Assembly (NCBI GenBank): GCA_035532735.1
Contig: DATKQM010000022.1
Coordinates: 1 to 64,000 of the forward strand
Reading direction: 5' to 3'
Length of the DNA stretch: 64,000 nucleotides
DNA from: Chersky-840 sp035532735
GTDB lineage: Bacteria > Actinomycetota > Acidimicrobiia > Acidimicrobiales > UBA8190
The notes beneath the pieces are model-generated. The model did no database searches and was not told the origin of the DNA. It worked only from the letters and a program-made list of their open reading frames with translations. This document shows positions 48,612 through 57,855 of this stretch, one piece after another (position 1 is the first letter of the stretch; every line of letters begins with the position of its first letter). The translations under genes and the position numbers were made by a program.

Positions 48612-49583
48612 TTGGGTGCCTGCCATCTCGACGATGGGAATCGCCTCTCGGAGACGAAAGCGGGGAGTCATGACGGTTGTCTTCACGGCCCCCGAGGGGG
48701 TGTCGGCCCCAATGCAGGTCGATTGGCCCTTCTTGTGGTTGCGATGGGCGTGCTTAGCGCGGCGTGTAGCAGCACGTCCAGTTCCACGGCGTCACCCTCG
48801 TCAGCTTCATCGGGCTCTTCCACCACGGCGCCGAGCGGTCGACCCGTCGCCTCCGGATCGGTGACCTCGGTGTCGGGTTCGACCATGCATGTCCAGAGCC
48901 AGTTCTCCGGGACGACCTCGGTCACATGGACCTCCGCCACCGTCTTCACCCAGACGTTGTCGGGCACCACCGAGGATGTGGCCATCGGAGCCTGTATCTC
49001 TGTGACCGGAACACCCCCGTCGAGCGCTTCGGCGGCGGGGCCGATCGCAGCCCGCACGATCACCATCAGTGGGACCGGCTCCACGTGTCCGATGAGCTCC
49101 ACGGCCGGCGGCTTCGGCGCAGGGCGTGGCGGCGGTGGGGGATTTGGCGGTGGTGGTGCCGGAGGATTTGGTGGCGGAGGATTTGGTGGCGGAGGATTTG
49201 GTGGCGGAGGCGGCACCTTTTCCCTGGCGTCGGCCTCGGGCAAGGTCACCACCGCTTCGAACTCCGTGGTGACGGTGAACGGCATCGGTCGAATCGTCGG
49301 CTCGAGTGGAACGTCGAGTGTCGGAACGGACTCTGCTCCGGCCAAGGTGGAGATCGCGACCACTTCGTCCACCACCTTTACGAAGGTCGAGTCGGCGACA
49401 TCGACTGCGGTGGTGGTCGGACGCTGCGTGACCGTACTCGGCTCCAAAGCGCCGAGCGGAACGTTGACCGCCACGTCGGTGAGCATCCGGGCCGCGGGGG
49501 CCAACGGATGTGGTGGCTTCGGCGGTCGTGGCGGTGGGGGATTCGGTGGAGGCGGGACGTCAGGAGGATCGAGCTCTGTCTAG
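48612..49583 (+). CDS. DUF5666-like Gly-rich lipoprotein, possibly frameshifted at the N-terminus
   Basis: The open frame has a lipoprotein signal (GRLALLVVAMGVLSAAC) then a Ser/Thr linker and two DUF5666-type beta units (SGSVTSVSGSTMHVQS... and SGKVTTASNSVVTVNG...) separated by a Gly-rich run. The only in-frame starts are poor (TTG 48612). A well-placed ATG at 48670 (after cggggagtc) is in another frame that would reach the signal peptide only after an indel, for instance in the GGGGG run near 48697-48702. Either the gene is frameshifted, the assembly has an error, or the TTG is real. Confidence 0.6.
   Translation: MGACHLDDGNRLSETKAGSHDGCLHGPRGGVGPNAGRLALLVVAMGVLSAACSSTSSSTASPSSASSGSSTTAPSGRPVASGSVTSVSGSTMHVQSQFSGTTSVTWTSATVFTQTLSGTTEDVAIGACISVTGTPPSSASAAGPIAARTITISGTGSTCPMSSTAGGFGAGRGGGGGFGGGGAGGFGGGGFGGGGFGGGGGTFSLASASGKVTTASNSVVTVNGIGRIVGSSGTSSVGTDSAPAKVEIATTSSTTFTKVESATSTAVVVGRCVTVLGSKAPSGTLTATSVSIRAAGANGCGGFGGRGGGGFGGGGTSGGSSSV
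49161..49205 (+). repeat. 15-bp tandem repeat encoding GGFGG
   Basis: The unit ggaggatttggtggc occurs three times in a row inside the lipoprotein gene and encodes Gly-Gly-Phe-Gly-Gly repeats. In-frame, so length variation would alter only the flexible linker. Confidence 0.85.
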
Positions 49584-49600
49584 GTGTCTCGTGGCCGGGC

Positions 49601-50929
49601 TCAGATGAATTTGATCAACTCGATCGCCACGACCGTCCACCCCCCTGCCACGAGCACCCCGGGCACCCTCAAGCGCTGATGTGACGACAGCAAGATGATG
49701 CAGCTGAACAGGTAGAGGTCGTCGAGGCTTCGAAAGCCGACGTCACCCAGCCATATCCCTGGGGCCAGGCTCACGGCCAGGACCCCGTACGCGAGCCACG
49801 CGGCTCGTTCGTAGAGGCGCGCCGCTGTCGTCCGAAGCGCCATCGCTGCCGCCAAGACCACGGCCACGAGGATGAACAGCTCCGCGAACCACAGCGTCGA
49901 GGCCCTCGACGGGAGGAGGCCGAAATAGTGCTGGAATCCCTGCACGAGCCCGTCAAAAGGAGTGCCCAGGTTGTGCTGGCCCGAGGTGAGCAGCGGCCAC
50001 GACCCGGTGGCCGAACGTGCCACGAGTTGCCACGCCACGAACGCCAATGCGGGCAGGACCCACGAGATCGTTGGTGTCCGCCCGCCCTCCTCGTGTGCCG
50101 AACCGAGTCCACCCGGCAGCTTTTCCCTCTTGGCCCCGAGCCCTTCGAGGAGGGAGGAAAGTGGCTGTTGCACCGCGAGCAGACCCACGACGAGCAACGC
50201 GGTCTCCCGGCTCAGCACGCCCACACTGAAGGCTGCTCCGGCCAAGATAGATCGGTCTCGACGCAGTGCCACGATTCCGGCCACGACAAAGGTCGCGGTC
50301 ACGATCTCGGCAAGATCGCGAGACAAGACCCACACAAACCCGAAGTAGCCGGGGAGCAGGAGCCCCCAACACGAGTGTCGACCCGCGTCCCTGCCGATCA
50401 CCGCGCCGAGCGCACCCAGAGCGCCCAACCCGAGCACGTTCACGATGACAAGAGACCACGGCACGAGAGAACTTCGCCCCGCTGCCACCAGCCATGCGAA
50501 TGCGGGGTAGCCGATCCGCTCGAACCGGCTGAGGGTGTCCATCTGGATCCCGAACGCGCTGTGATGGAAGTTGAGCGGGGCGAGGGCCATTCGGTAATAG
50601 AACTGGCCGTCGTATCCCTGGCCCGACGTGACCGGAATGCCTCGCGGGACCCGACCCCGAACGTGATCCCCACCGACGACGATGAACGAAGCGATATGCC
50701 CACGCCCCGCCACCACGATCCTGGCGCCGGCCACCAGTACCCCCGCAACGAAGGCGATGCCGGCCACCCATCGGGGGCGGTCGACCCGTTGAAGAACCGA
50801 CGACAGTTTCCCGGCGCGAGCCACGGTGATCACTCGACGGGGCCCACGCCGTCTCGACGCGCCAACCGCCTCACGACAACGCGCATTCCTGTGAATCTCC
50901 TTGGACCGGTCTGTTACGAGGTGACGCAC
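49601..50929 (-). CDS. Polytopic membrane protein, glycosyltransferase-like topology
   Basis: The 442-residue protein has about ten to twelve hydrophobic helices and an early extracytoplasmic loop (GYDGQFYYRMALAPLNFHHSAFGIQMDTLSRFERIGYPAFAWL) like those of lipid-linked sugar glycosyltransferases such as GT87/ArnT-type. FERIGYPAF and GYDGQFYYR are typical of a mannosyltransferase-like group common in high-GC bacteria. The start is uncertain (GTG 50929 or later). No partner gene. Confidence 0.65.
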   Translation of the reverse strand: MRHLVTDRSKEIHRNARCREAVGASRRRGPRRVITVARAGKLSSVLQRVDRPRWVAGIAFVAGVLVAGARIVVAGRGHIASFIVVGGDHVRGRVPRGIPVTSGQGYDGQFYYRMALAPLNFHHSAFGIQMDTLSRFERIGYPAFAWLVAAGRSSLVPWSLVIVNVLGLGALGALGAVIGRDAGRHSCWGLLLPGYFGFVWVLSRDLAEIVTATFVVAGIVALRRDRSILAGAAFSVGVLSRETALLVVGLLAVQQPLSSLLEGLGAKREKLPGGLGSAHEEGGRTPTISWVLPALAFVAWQLVARSATGSWPLLTSGQHNLGTPFDGLVQGFQHYFGLLPSRASTLWFAELFILVAVVLAAAMALRTTAARLYERAAWLAYGVLAVSLAPGIWLGDVGFRSLDDLYLFSCIILLSSHQRLRVPGVLVAGGWTVVAIELIKFI

Positions 50930-51143
50930 GGCCAGTATTCCCGTCGGTCCAGGTCGAAAGAGGCATGGGGTGTCGCCGCCTGCCGAAGCCGTGCCCTTGG
51001 TGAGTCGCCGTTCGATTTCCCCAGGTCAGAATCCACGTCGACGTGGTCGAGGCATTTTCCAAGAGCCCCGGTCCACAGCTAGATTTCACTTTCAAGTTGG
51101 GTCGCGGGGCGGTGATGCGATCCTTCGAGGTGGCAGGGGGGCA

Positions 51144-52481
51144 ATGAAGGTTGACGGTTGGCATCCCGACCCGTTCGGGATCCATGAGGAGCGGCTGTTC
51201 GCCAACGGCGAGCCGACGCCACTGGTCCGGGACCAAGGCATCGGGTCCATTGACGCACATGCTGCAACGAACACCGGTCCCCCACGCCGGGGGGCCACAC
51301 GTCCGACCAAGTCCAGAGTTGCTGTGGCGTCGTTGCTGATCGCCGCCGGTGTAGCTGTTGGTGTTTTCGCGATCGTCCGGGTCGGGGGAAGCGGAGGTGC
51401 CGTCACGACGACGACGGTAAACCCGCTCGTGAGCATGTTCCGCCATCTTCCCCCGCTGACAACGATCATCCCGCCGCAGCGCCAACCCGAGGCGGCGTCG
51501 ACAACGACAGCGGGTCCCCTCCAAAGCGCGCTTGCGGCGCTACCACCGTCGACGGTGCCCCCCACCACAGCGCCCCCGACAACCAAGCCACGAACAACGA
51601 GCACGACGTCCCGGGCTGCAGCATCCACGGCGACGCAACCGGCCAAGCACCCTCCGGCGGTGTCGTCGATCGTCGCGACCACGACCTTGCCGCTTACGAC
51701 CATGACGACGTCAGTGGGCGATGCTGATCAACAGTGGTACCTGACCTACGGTTCGGTCTTCAATACCCTCCAGACAGACATCGAACAGCTGGATCGAGCG
51801 GTCGGTTCGACGCCCCCGAGCTCCTATATGGACGTACGTCCGTACTGGCAGGAGCTCTCCCTCGATGCCAACTACGCCGGCTCTCTTCCCCCCATCCCCG
51901 ACGCGGGCACCCAGTCAGCATGGGCCACCGCACTTCAAGATTTGAGCCAAGGCGCCACGGGATGCATCCTCGGCTCCATCGGCACTCCATCGGGTGCCGC
52001 ATTCACGCCCACCATCTTCAATCAGGGGGCGGCCCTCATCACCACCGGGACAACGCAGTTCGACGGAGCGGTCACCTCGGTCGAGGCTGCAGCGGCGGTG
52101 ACGTCGGCTCCTTCGCGCCGCCAGGTCCGTGCCTGGAACCAAGCCTATGGGGCGCTGGGGAGCACGCTGCAGGCCGACGCGACCAAGGTGGACGCGGCCT
52201 TCACCGCGACGTCGTCGTCGGACTATTCCGCTGTCGCTCCACTCTGGCAGCAGCTCTTGAGCGACGCGCAAAGTGCGATGACGGCGCCGCCAATCCCCGA
52301 CAGCCTGATTCAGGGGTACTGGACCACCGCCCTCAATGATCTGATCCAGGGTGCGACCGACTGCATCGGTTCGTCCGAGGCGCTCCCGCCCAATCTCTTC
52401 GACCGGGGGGTGGCCTCGATGGCGTCGGGCGCCGCCTACCTCCGCACCTCCACGGGGGCGATCCAGAGCCTGGTGGGGTGA
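51144..52481 (+). CDS. Membrane-anchored protein with N-terminal DUF2510-like motif
   Basis: The 445-residue protein starts at ATG 51144 behind a G-rich site. The N-terminus KVDGWHPDPFGIHEERLFANGEPTPLVRDQG fits the DUF2510 motif. A membrane helix follows at ~62-80, then a long Thr/Pro/Ala-rich stalk (~100-190). A helical domain comes last, made of two similar halves with YGSVFNTLQTDIEQLDRA and YGALGSTLQADATKVDAA. The halves share ...YWQELSLDA.../...WQQLLSDAQ... and GATGCI/GATDCI. The duplicated C-terminal domain is unrecognised; two Cys are present. Probably a surface protein. Confidence 0.65.
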   Translation: MKVDGWHPDPFGIHEERLFANGEPTPLVRDQGIGSIDAHAATNTGPPRRGATRPTKSRVAVASLLIAAGVAVGVFAIVRVGGSGGAVTTTTVNPLVSMFRHLPPLTTIIPPQRQPEAASTTTAGPLQSALAALPPSTVPPTTAPPTTKPRTTSTTSRAAASTATQPAKHPPAVSSIVATTTLPLTTMTTSVGDADQQWYLTYGSVFNTLQTDIEQLDRAVGSTPPSSYMDVRPYWQELSLDANYAGSLPPIPDAGTQSAWATALQDLSQGATGCILGSIGTPSGAAFTPTIFNQGAALITTGTTQFDGAVTSVEAAAAVTSAPSRRQVRAWNQAYGALGSTLQADATKVDAAFTATSSSDYSAVAPLWQQLLSDAQSAMTAPPIPDSLIQGYWTTALNDLIQGATDCIGSSEALPPNLFDRGVASMASGAAYLRTSTGAIQSLVG

Positions 52482-52511
52482 GCAGACCCGGGGTCAAGGC
52501 CCGGGAACCTG

Positions 52512-52754
52512 TCAGCCCGCCTTGTGGCGGTGCAGCCCGCGCTTGATCGCCAGCCTGCTCACGACGGCGGACTTCGCCAGTGTCCACCGGGACCCTTCAC
52601 GGGTTCCCCCACCGGGTGACCTCCGAGGAGAGGGCTCGGGGGCAGCGACCCACGGAGGGTCGTTGAAGAGGTCCACCCTCTGGGTATCAGAGAAGACCTG
52701 CGACGAGTCGAACCACGAGACCGAACTGCCCGGGGACATTCGCTGCCTGCTCAT
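52512..52754 (-). CDS. Hypothetical small protein (weak)
   Basis: This 80-residue open frame has an aromatic/Asp N-terminal half and a basic C-terminus (LAKSAVVSRLAIKRGLHRHKAG). No good ribosome site and no recognised family. It fills most of a 346-base stretch between convergent genes. It could be real or fortuitous. Confidence 0.3.
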   Translation of the reverse strand: MSRQRMSPGSSVSWFDSSQVFSDTQRVDLFNDPPWVAAPEPSPRRSPGGGTREGSRWTLAKSAVVSRLAIKRGLHRHKAG

Positions 52755-52827
52755 GCCCGAAATGTAACGCTGCGTGGATTCCCGATCGGGGATGGGGCAC
52801 TCTGAGGACCCCACGAACAACTGAGGT

Positions 52828-54438
52828 TCATCGAATCTCCGCCACGGCTCCTTCCCACCCTCGCAGCGCCAAGTCTTGGTCAAAGGGCTCGCCGTCGCGC
52901 TCGCGACGAGTGCCGATATGGATATGGCCCTGTATCCCTGGAAGCGTCGAGTCGTGGTCGCTCATGTTGAGGACCACGAGCACGCCTTCCCCTCGGCGCC
53001 ACGCCCAGATACCCTCGGGCGCCGGCACCGTCGCATAGGCGCCTGAGTGCAGGGCTGGGTTGTGCCGGCGGAGCGTGATGAGATCGCGAGCCAGGGTGAG
53101 CATGGACCCAGGGTCGGCTCGTTGGTTCTCGACGTTGCAGCTCCGGGTTGGGCCCAAGGGGAGCCACGGCCGTGCGTCGGCGGTCGTGAAGCCGCCTCCG
53201 GGCCCGTCGCGCCACGGCATGGGTGTCCGCATGGCGTCTCGACCCGCGTAGGCGGGCCAGTAGCGGACGCCCAGCGGGTCGCGCAGATCGGCCTGTGAGA
53301 TCGCGACGTCTTCGAGGCCGATCTCGTCGCCTTGGTACAGCACCGGTGTTCCTCGCAGACAAAGCAAGATGAGCAGCGCAAGGCGGGCTTTGGCGGGGCT
53401 GCCCTCCGCCCATCGCGACGAGAATCGGGCCATGTCGTGGTTCGAGCCCGTCCAGGCCGGCCACGCACCGGGTGGAAGGTGACCCTCGGTGTCTTCGACG
53501 ACCGACCGCATGGCGGTGGCATCGAACGGAGCGGTGAGGAACGGGAAGTTGAAGGCGAGATGCAGCTCGTCGCTGCCGTCCCCGTAGTACTTCGCCAGCT
53601 CCTCGACCTTCACCGGGGTCTCCCCGATGAGCGCACGGGGCGTGTCGTAGGAGTCGGCCAGCCGCCTCCAACGTCGGATGACATCGTGGACCTCGGGTCG
53701 GTTGCCGTTGTAGACCGGTCGCTGACCGAAGAGCTGAGCCTCCAAATCGTCTTCCGCGGTCGCCGGTGGGTTGTCCCGGAGCTGCGCGTCTTTGACGATG
53801 ATGTTGCACACGTCGATCCGGAAGCCGGCCACGCCTCGGTCGAACCAGAATCGGAGGATGGCGTCGAACTCGTGGCGGACCTCCTCGCTCCACCAATTGA
53901 GGTCGGGCTGCTCGGCGAGGTGATTGTGGAGGTAGAACTGCCCAGTGGTGGCGTCGAACGTCCAGGCGGGGCCCCCGAAGCTGCTCACCCAATTGTTGGG
54001 GACAGAGCCATCGGCGTTCGGATCCGACCAGACGTACCAGTCTCGTTTTGGCGCGGTCAGCGAGGAGCGAGAATCGACGAACCAGGGGTGTAGTTCGCTC
54101 GTGTGGTTCGGGACGATGTCGAGCAGCACCCGGATGTCGCGCTGGCCCGCCTCGGTCACCAGGTGGTCGAAGGTCTCCATCGTTCCGAGATCGGGCTGGA
54201 CAGCGCGGTAGTCGGCGACGTCGTAGCCCCAGTCCGCGTTGGGCGTCACGGTGATCGGGCTCAGCCAGATCCCATCGATCCCCAGCCACTCAAGGTGGTC
54301 GAGTCGGTCGATGACCCCTTGGAGATCGCCGACGCCGTCACCATTCGAATCCGCGAACGAACGCGTGTAGATCTGGTACAGGACGGCGGGCTTCCACCAC
54401 GGTTGCCCCGGTTCCGCTCCGCGGCCGGCGTTGGTCAC
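52828..54438 (-). CDS. GH13 alpha-glucosidase-type glycosidase
   Basis: The 536-residue protein is a close paralogue of the GH13 enzyme at 15912-17537. It shares VLYQIYTRSFADSNGDGVGDL, GIDGIWLSPITVTPNADWGYDV, LLDIVPNHTS, nucleophile GFRIDVCN, acid/base LIGETPV and TGSNHDMAR. The start is GTG 54438, overlapping the substrate-binding protein stop by four bases (GTGA), which rules out the longer in-frame N-terminus. No signal peptide, so cytoplasmic. Co-translation with a solute-binding protein suggests use of an imported oligosaccharide, but the binding protein is of amino-acid type. Confidence 0.87.
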   Translation of the reverse strand: MTNAGRGAEPGQPWWKPAVLYQIYTRSFADSNGDGVGDLQGVIDRLDHLEWLGIDGIWLSPITVTPNADWGYDVADYRAVQPDLGTMETFDHLVTEAGQRDIRVLLDIVPNHTSELHPWFVDSRSSLTAPKRDWYVWSDPNADGSVPNNWVSSFGGPAWTFDATTGQFYLHNHLAEQPDLNWWSEEVRHEFDAILRFWFDRGVAGFRIDVCNIIVKDAQLRDNPPATAEDDLEAQLFGQRPVYNGNRPEVHDVIRRWRRLADSYDTPRALIGETPVKVEELAKYYGDGSDELHLAFNFPFLTAPFDATAMRSVVEDTEGHLPPGAWPAWTGSNHDMARFSSRWAEGSPAKARLALLILLCLRGTPVLYQGDEIGLEDVAISQADLRDPLGVRYWPAYAGRDAMRTPMPWRDGPGGGFTTADARPWLPLGPTRSCNVENQRADPGSMLTLARDLITLRRHNPALHSGAYATVPAPEGIWAWRRGEGVLVVLNMSDHDSTLPGIQGHIHIGTRRERDGEPFDQDLALRGWEGAVAEIR

Positions 54439-55919
54439 GCCGCCGGCAACGGCTGCCAGTCGTTCACGACGACCCAACACACCCCCTGAGGTATGTGGTT
54501 CAGGGGGAACTTGCACTGGCTCGAGGGAGGTGAATTGGTGTGCAACCTCACCACGCGATACTCGGTCGGGCCCGAGAACTTGTCGGGCCCGTAGGTGAGG
54601 ATGGGGGAGTACCCACCGGGGAAGTTGGAGATCTTGGCCATGGCGGCGTCGAAGGTGCGTCGATCCAGGTGTTGTCCCGCCGCCGTGGCCGCGGCGGCAA
54701 AAAGGCGGATCTCCTGGCACCAACCCTGGACCGGCCCCTGTTCTTCGAGGTAGTAGTTCTGATTCCCCTTCGGAATCTGGGGATAGGCCTTGTGCCACGC
54801 GGTGAAGCAGCTGCGCACGCCGGGGTCATATCCCCCGTCGGCCTCCGGACGCGTGTCGTCGATGCCCCCCAGAGTCTCGGTGGTGAGGCCCTCTTGCCCG
54901 TCGAGGGCTTTCTCGTAGGGGAAGGGAAGGAGGCCGAGTGCCGATTCGATCGACTCCTCGTAGTCCGACAACAAGAGCTTCGGGAAGTACTGCTGCTGTG
55001 TCTCTGCCGCCAGCACGGGAAAGAAGACGTTGAACGGAATGAGGGGGATGACCGAGGTGACCCCGTCGGACCGGAGTTGCTGGACGATCAGGGGAGCCTG
55101 AGCGTCGGTGGACGCGGTGTCGGAAGGGTCCGAGGCGATCGTCTTCACCACGGGCGTGATGCCCGCCCGGCGCAGATCAGGGAGGAGATATTGGTTCAGC
55201 GCGACCTCGTCGCTCGCCCTGTTGCCGGCAACGACGCCGACCTTGACCTGGGCACCGAGAAGCCCGGCGCTGACACCCCAAGCCACGGTGGCCTGCAGGA
55301 TGGCGGCATCGTCAGGACCGGTCCACCACAGGTACGGCGCGCCTTGCCGGGTCCAATTGGACACCGTCGTCCATTGGCTGAGCAGGGGGGTGTGGCCCTC
55401 CTGGGTGATGCAGAGCTGGTTGTCGCCGGTCCAGGTCCCGACGCCGTCGAGCACGGCAAAGGCAGGGGCGCTGCCATCGGTCCAGTCCTTGCACCAGGCG
55501 CGCATCTGGGATTCGTTGGTCGGATCGAAGTTGACGATGCTGGCGTCGATCGTCCTGCCATGGATGCCGCCGGCGTCGTTGATGAGCTTCACGAATAGCT
55601 TGATGGCCTTGTTCTGCTCGCTGTACTCGATGTCCCCGGCGAACCCGAAGTTCGACGCCAGGGACGACAAGTTGGACACGGGGAAGACGACCCGGATGCT
55701 GTGGGCCGTGACTCCGGCGCTACTGGTGCTGGCCTTTACGGCCCCCACGGAGCTGGTGGGCGTGCTGCGGGGCTTGGTCGAGGAGCCGGTCCCCACGGCG
55801 AAGGCGACGCCGAGAACAAGGACGACCGCCAGAGCCACCGACATGATCTGCACGCTGGTCGAGCGCCGCCGGAACCGTCGCCACGATCGCCCCAGTCGAC
55901 TTGCTCCCGGGCCGGCCAT
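54435..55919 (-). CDS. Membrane-anchored ABC-type substrate-binding protein (type I fold)
   Basis: The 494-residue protein has a basic N-terminus and one membrane helix (~25-43) with no lipobox, then a periplasmic-binding fold like branched-chain amino-acid receptors. Marks are KLFVKLINDAGGIHGRTIDASIVNFDPTNESQMRAWCKDW, FAVLDGVGTW, TPLLSQWTTV and QLRSDGVTSVIPL. Several Cys occur. No permease or ATPase is next to it. Instead a GH13 gene overlaps its stop, which is unusual for this receptor class. Confidence 0.75.
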   Translation of the reverse strand: MAGPGASRLGRSWRRFRRRSTSVQIMSVALAVVLVLGVAFAVGTGSSTKPRSTPTSSVGAVKASTSSAGVTAHSIRVVFPVSNLSSLASNFGFAGDIEYSEQNKAIKLFVKLINDAGGIHGRTIDASIVNFDPTNESQMRAWCKDWTDGSAPAFAVLDGVGTWTGDNQLCITQEGHTPLLSQWTTVSNWTRQGAPYLWWTGPDDAAILQATVAWGVSAGLLGAQVKVGVVAGNRASDEVALNQYLLPDLRRAGITPVVKTIASDPSDTASTDAQAPLIVQQLRSDGVTSVIPLIPFNVFFPVLAAETQQQYFPKLLLSDYEESIESALGLLPFPYEKALDGQEGLTTETLGGIDDTRPEADGGYDPGVRSCFTAWHKAYPQIPKGNQNYYLEEQGPVQGWCQEIRLFAAAATAAGQHLDRRTFDAAMAKISNFPGGYSPILTYGPDKFSGPTEYRVVRLHTNSPPSSQCKFPLNHIPQGVCWVVVNDWQPLPAA

Positions 55920-56197
55920 TGCCTCTCCTCACGCTGCCGCTTGTCGTGCCGCCTCGTGGTCGGCCCCGTGCCTGGCGGCCCCAAGATAGACGCGGGCTAC
56001 CGCTCGGGCGGTCGACCACGGGGGAGCGGAGGTCGCAGGTACCCCGAACGGCCGGCGTTGTTGAGAAGAACGGCTGGAGTTGTTGAGAAATAGTGTGCGG
56101 GGACGGCACAGGCCGCCCCCGAGCAGGTCGATGATCCAGAGATGAACGCCGTCGCCCGCCCGTGCCGCGAGAGTCCCCCGGCGGCGAGGCAACTCTC

Positions 56198-57325
56198 ATG
56201 AGCCCCACGCGAGTCGAGGCGACAGGGTCGAGTGCTGACCCGGGTTCGGAGATCCAACGCGTCTTCTGGCTCCGCCATATGCGGACGGGATTCGGCGTCT
56301 TCATCGGAGAGACGGTTCTCGTCATGCTCTACCTGGCCCTCACGCCCCATGGGCCTCATCGACCGGTGCTCTGGCTCATCGCCGGGTTCTGGCTCGCATT
56401 CGGTCTGTTGAGCCTCTTTGTTGCACCCAGCCTGGCGTCGAGGTCGTGGCGGATTCGCTTCTCGGCGACTTGGACCATCGTGGCGGCCCTGGCGGTCGGC
56501 GGCGTTGCCTCTCTGGACGGTGGGCTCGTCAGCCCCGTGCTCTACCTCCTCTTTCTGCCCATCGCTTTCGCGGCGCTCGCCTTCACACCCTTCGTCGCAG
56601 GTCTGTGCGGAGTCGCCACGCTTGCGTCCGCCGGCTTGGTGGTGGTGATCGATCCGCACATCGAGGTGGCCCCCGACGGGGTCGTCGTCCTCTTCGCCGT
56701 GCTCGCCGGCGCCTCGGTTCTCTCCGTGGCTGCGTCGGTCAATCGCACGTTTCGCGAGCACCACGAGCAGGTGCTCGCCGCGCAGGTCGCCGTGCTGGCC
56801 GCCACCGATGGCCTCACGGGCTGCGCCGTGCACAGGGTGTTTCATCAACGCTTCGAGGAGGAGATCTCCAGGTCGATGCGTCATGGCCATCCCTTGAGCC
56901 TCTTGATCATCGACGTGGACCATTTCAAAGCCGTCAACGACACATACGGCCATCTCGTCGGAGACCATGTGCTGGCTGCGATCGGAGCCGTATTGCGAGC
57001 CCATGTCCGGAGCTTCGATCTCGTCGGTCGCTTGGGCGGCGACGAGTTCGCGGTGCTCATGCCGCACACCGAGCCGGCTGATGCCGGTGCCCTGGCGAAT
57101 CGGATCTGTCGGGAAGCCTCGTCGGTCCTCGAGGTCCCGGTGACGCTCAGTATCGGCGTGAGTGGTCTCGACCGGGGCATGGCAACGGCCGAGCACATGC
57201 GCGATGAGGCCGACTTCGCCCTGTACGAAGTAAAAGGGGCAGGTCGTGACGGTGTGGCGGTTCGTGGTTCTCGGCCCACGGTCCCGAAGAACCACCCCAC
57301 CCCGGAGCCTGCTCCGACTCCGTAG
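56198..57325 (+). CDS. Membrane diguanylate cyclase (GGDEF)
   Basis: The 375-residue protein has about five or six hydrophobic helices in residues 20-180 and a C-terminal GGDEF domain: TDGLTGCAVHRVFHQRFEEEISRSMRHGHPLSLLIIDVDHFKAVNDTYGHLVGD, then GGDEF (280-284) preceded by RSFD as the RxxD inhibitory site, and VTLSIGVSGLD. All catalytic features are present, so an active cyclase is expected. ATG 56198 has a gagg site; an upstream GTG at 56162 is possible. Confidence 0.9.
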   Translation: MSPTRVEATGSSADPGSEIQRVFWLRHMRTGFGVFIGETVLVMLYLALTPHGPHRPVLWLIAGFWLAFGLLSLFVAPSLASRSWRIRFSATWTIVAALAVGGVASLDGGLVSPVLYLLFLPIAFAALAFTPFVAGLCGVATLASAGLVVVIDPHIEVAPDGVVVLFAVLAGASVLSVAASVNRTFREHHEQVLAAQVAVLAATDGLTGCAVHRVFHQRFEEEISRSMRHGHPLSLLIIDVDHFKAVNDTYGHLVGDHVLAAIGAVLRAHVRSFDLVGRLGGDEFAVLMPHTEPADAGALANRICREASSVLEVPVTLSIGVSGLDRGMATAEHMRDEADFALYEVKGAGRDGVAVRGSRPTVPKNHPTPEPAPTP

Positions 57326-57855
57326 TTGCTTGGCACGGAGCGGCGCCTCCTTCATCAGCGACTGCGGTCTTTGCTTCTTCACTCTTGGCTTCCTCGAGAA
57401 CCCCTTGCCCATTGCTATCCACGACCGCGATCTGGACAGTCCGCCGACGAAGCTTGAAGGCACACCGAGGTTGTGTCGGATCGTTCTCCATACGGGTAGA
57501 AGTCCGTCTTCGACGGCGTGCGCTTCACCGCGACTGCTCGTCGAGCTCCGGGTCGTCCCGGTGTAATAGATCTGCCAGGTTCAGGGGACTCGACGATGAC
57601 GTCCTCGTCGTCGGAGACCGCGGTGCCGCACTTCTTCAATCAAAGATCCCGAATGGTACGTGTGGGCCTCCGCCCGGCGACTCAATGCTGCCGTCGTGCT
57701 ACTGCGGTGCTCGGAATCGACGGTCGGAGTACCCCACAGCCGTTGTGCTCCGGGGACTTCATCAATTCTGACGAGGGCGGATTGGGCTCTTGATTTGCAA
57801 TGCTCTAATTGACCCAAAGCCAATCGGATCAACAGAGGCGGAGAGGGGTTAGTGG
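57326..57855. other. 530-base spacer; possible transposase fragment on the minus strand
   Basis: No complete gene is convincing. A minus-strand stretch near 57491-57380 reads KLRRRTVQIAVVDSNGQGVLEEAK, faintly like the N-terminus of an IS110-type transposase (DxxxxxxxAVVDxxG). It ends without further homology, so it would be a remnant at most. The remainder has lower GC and no clear structure apart from a ribosome site for the next gene. Confidence 0.3.

Noticed and set aside
48683..49504. Minus-strand open frame of 273 codons, Pro-rich
   Set aside because: Antisense of the Gly-rich lipoprotein; Pro runs are the complement of Gly repeats.
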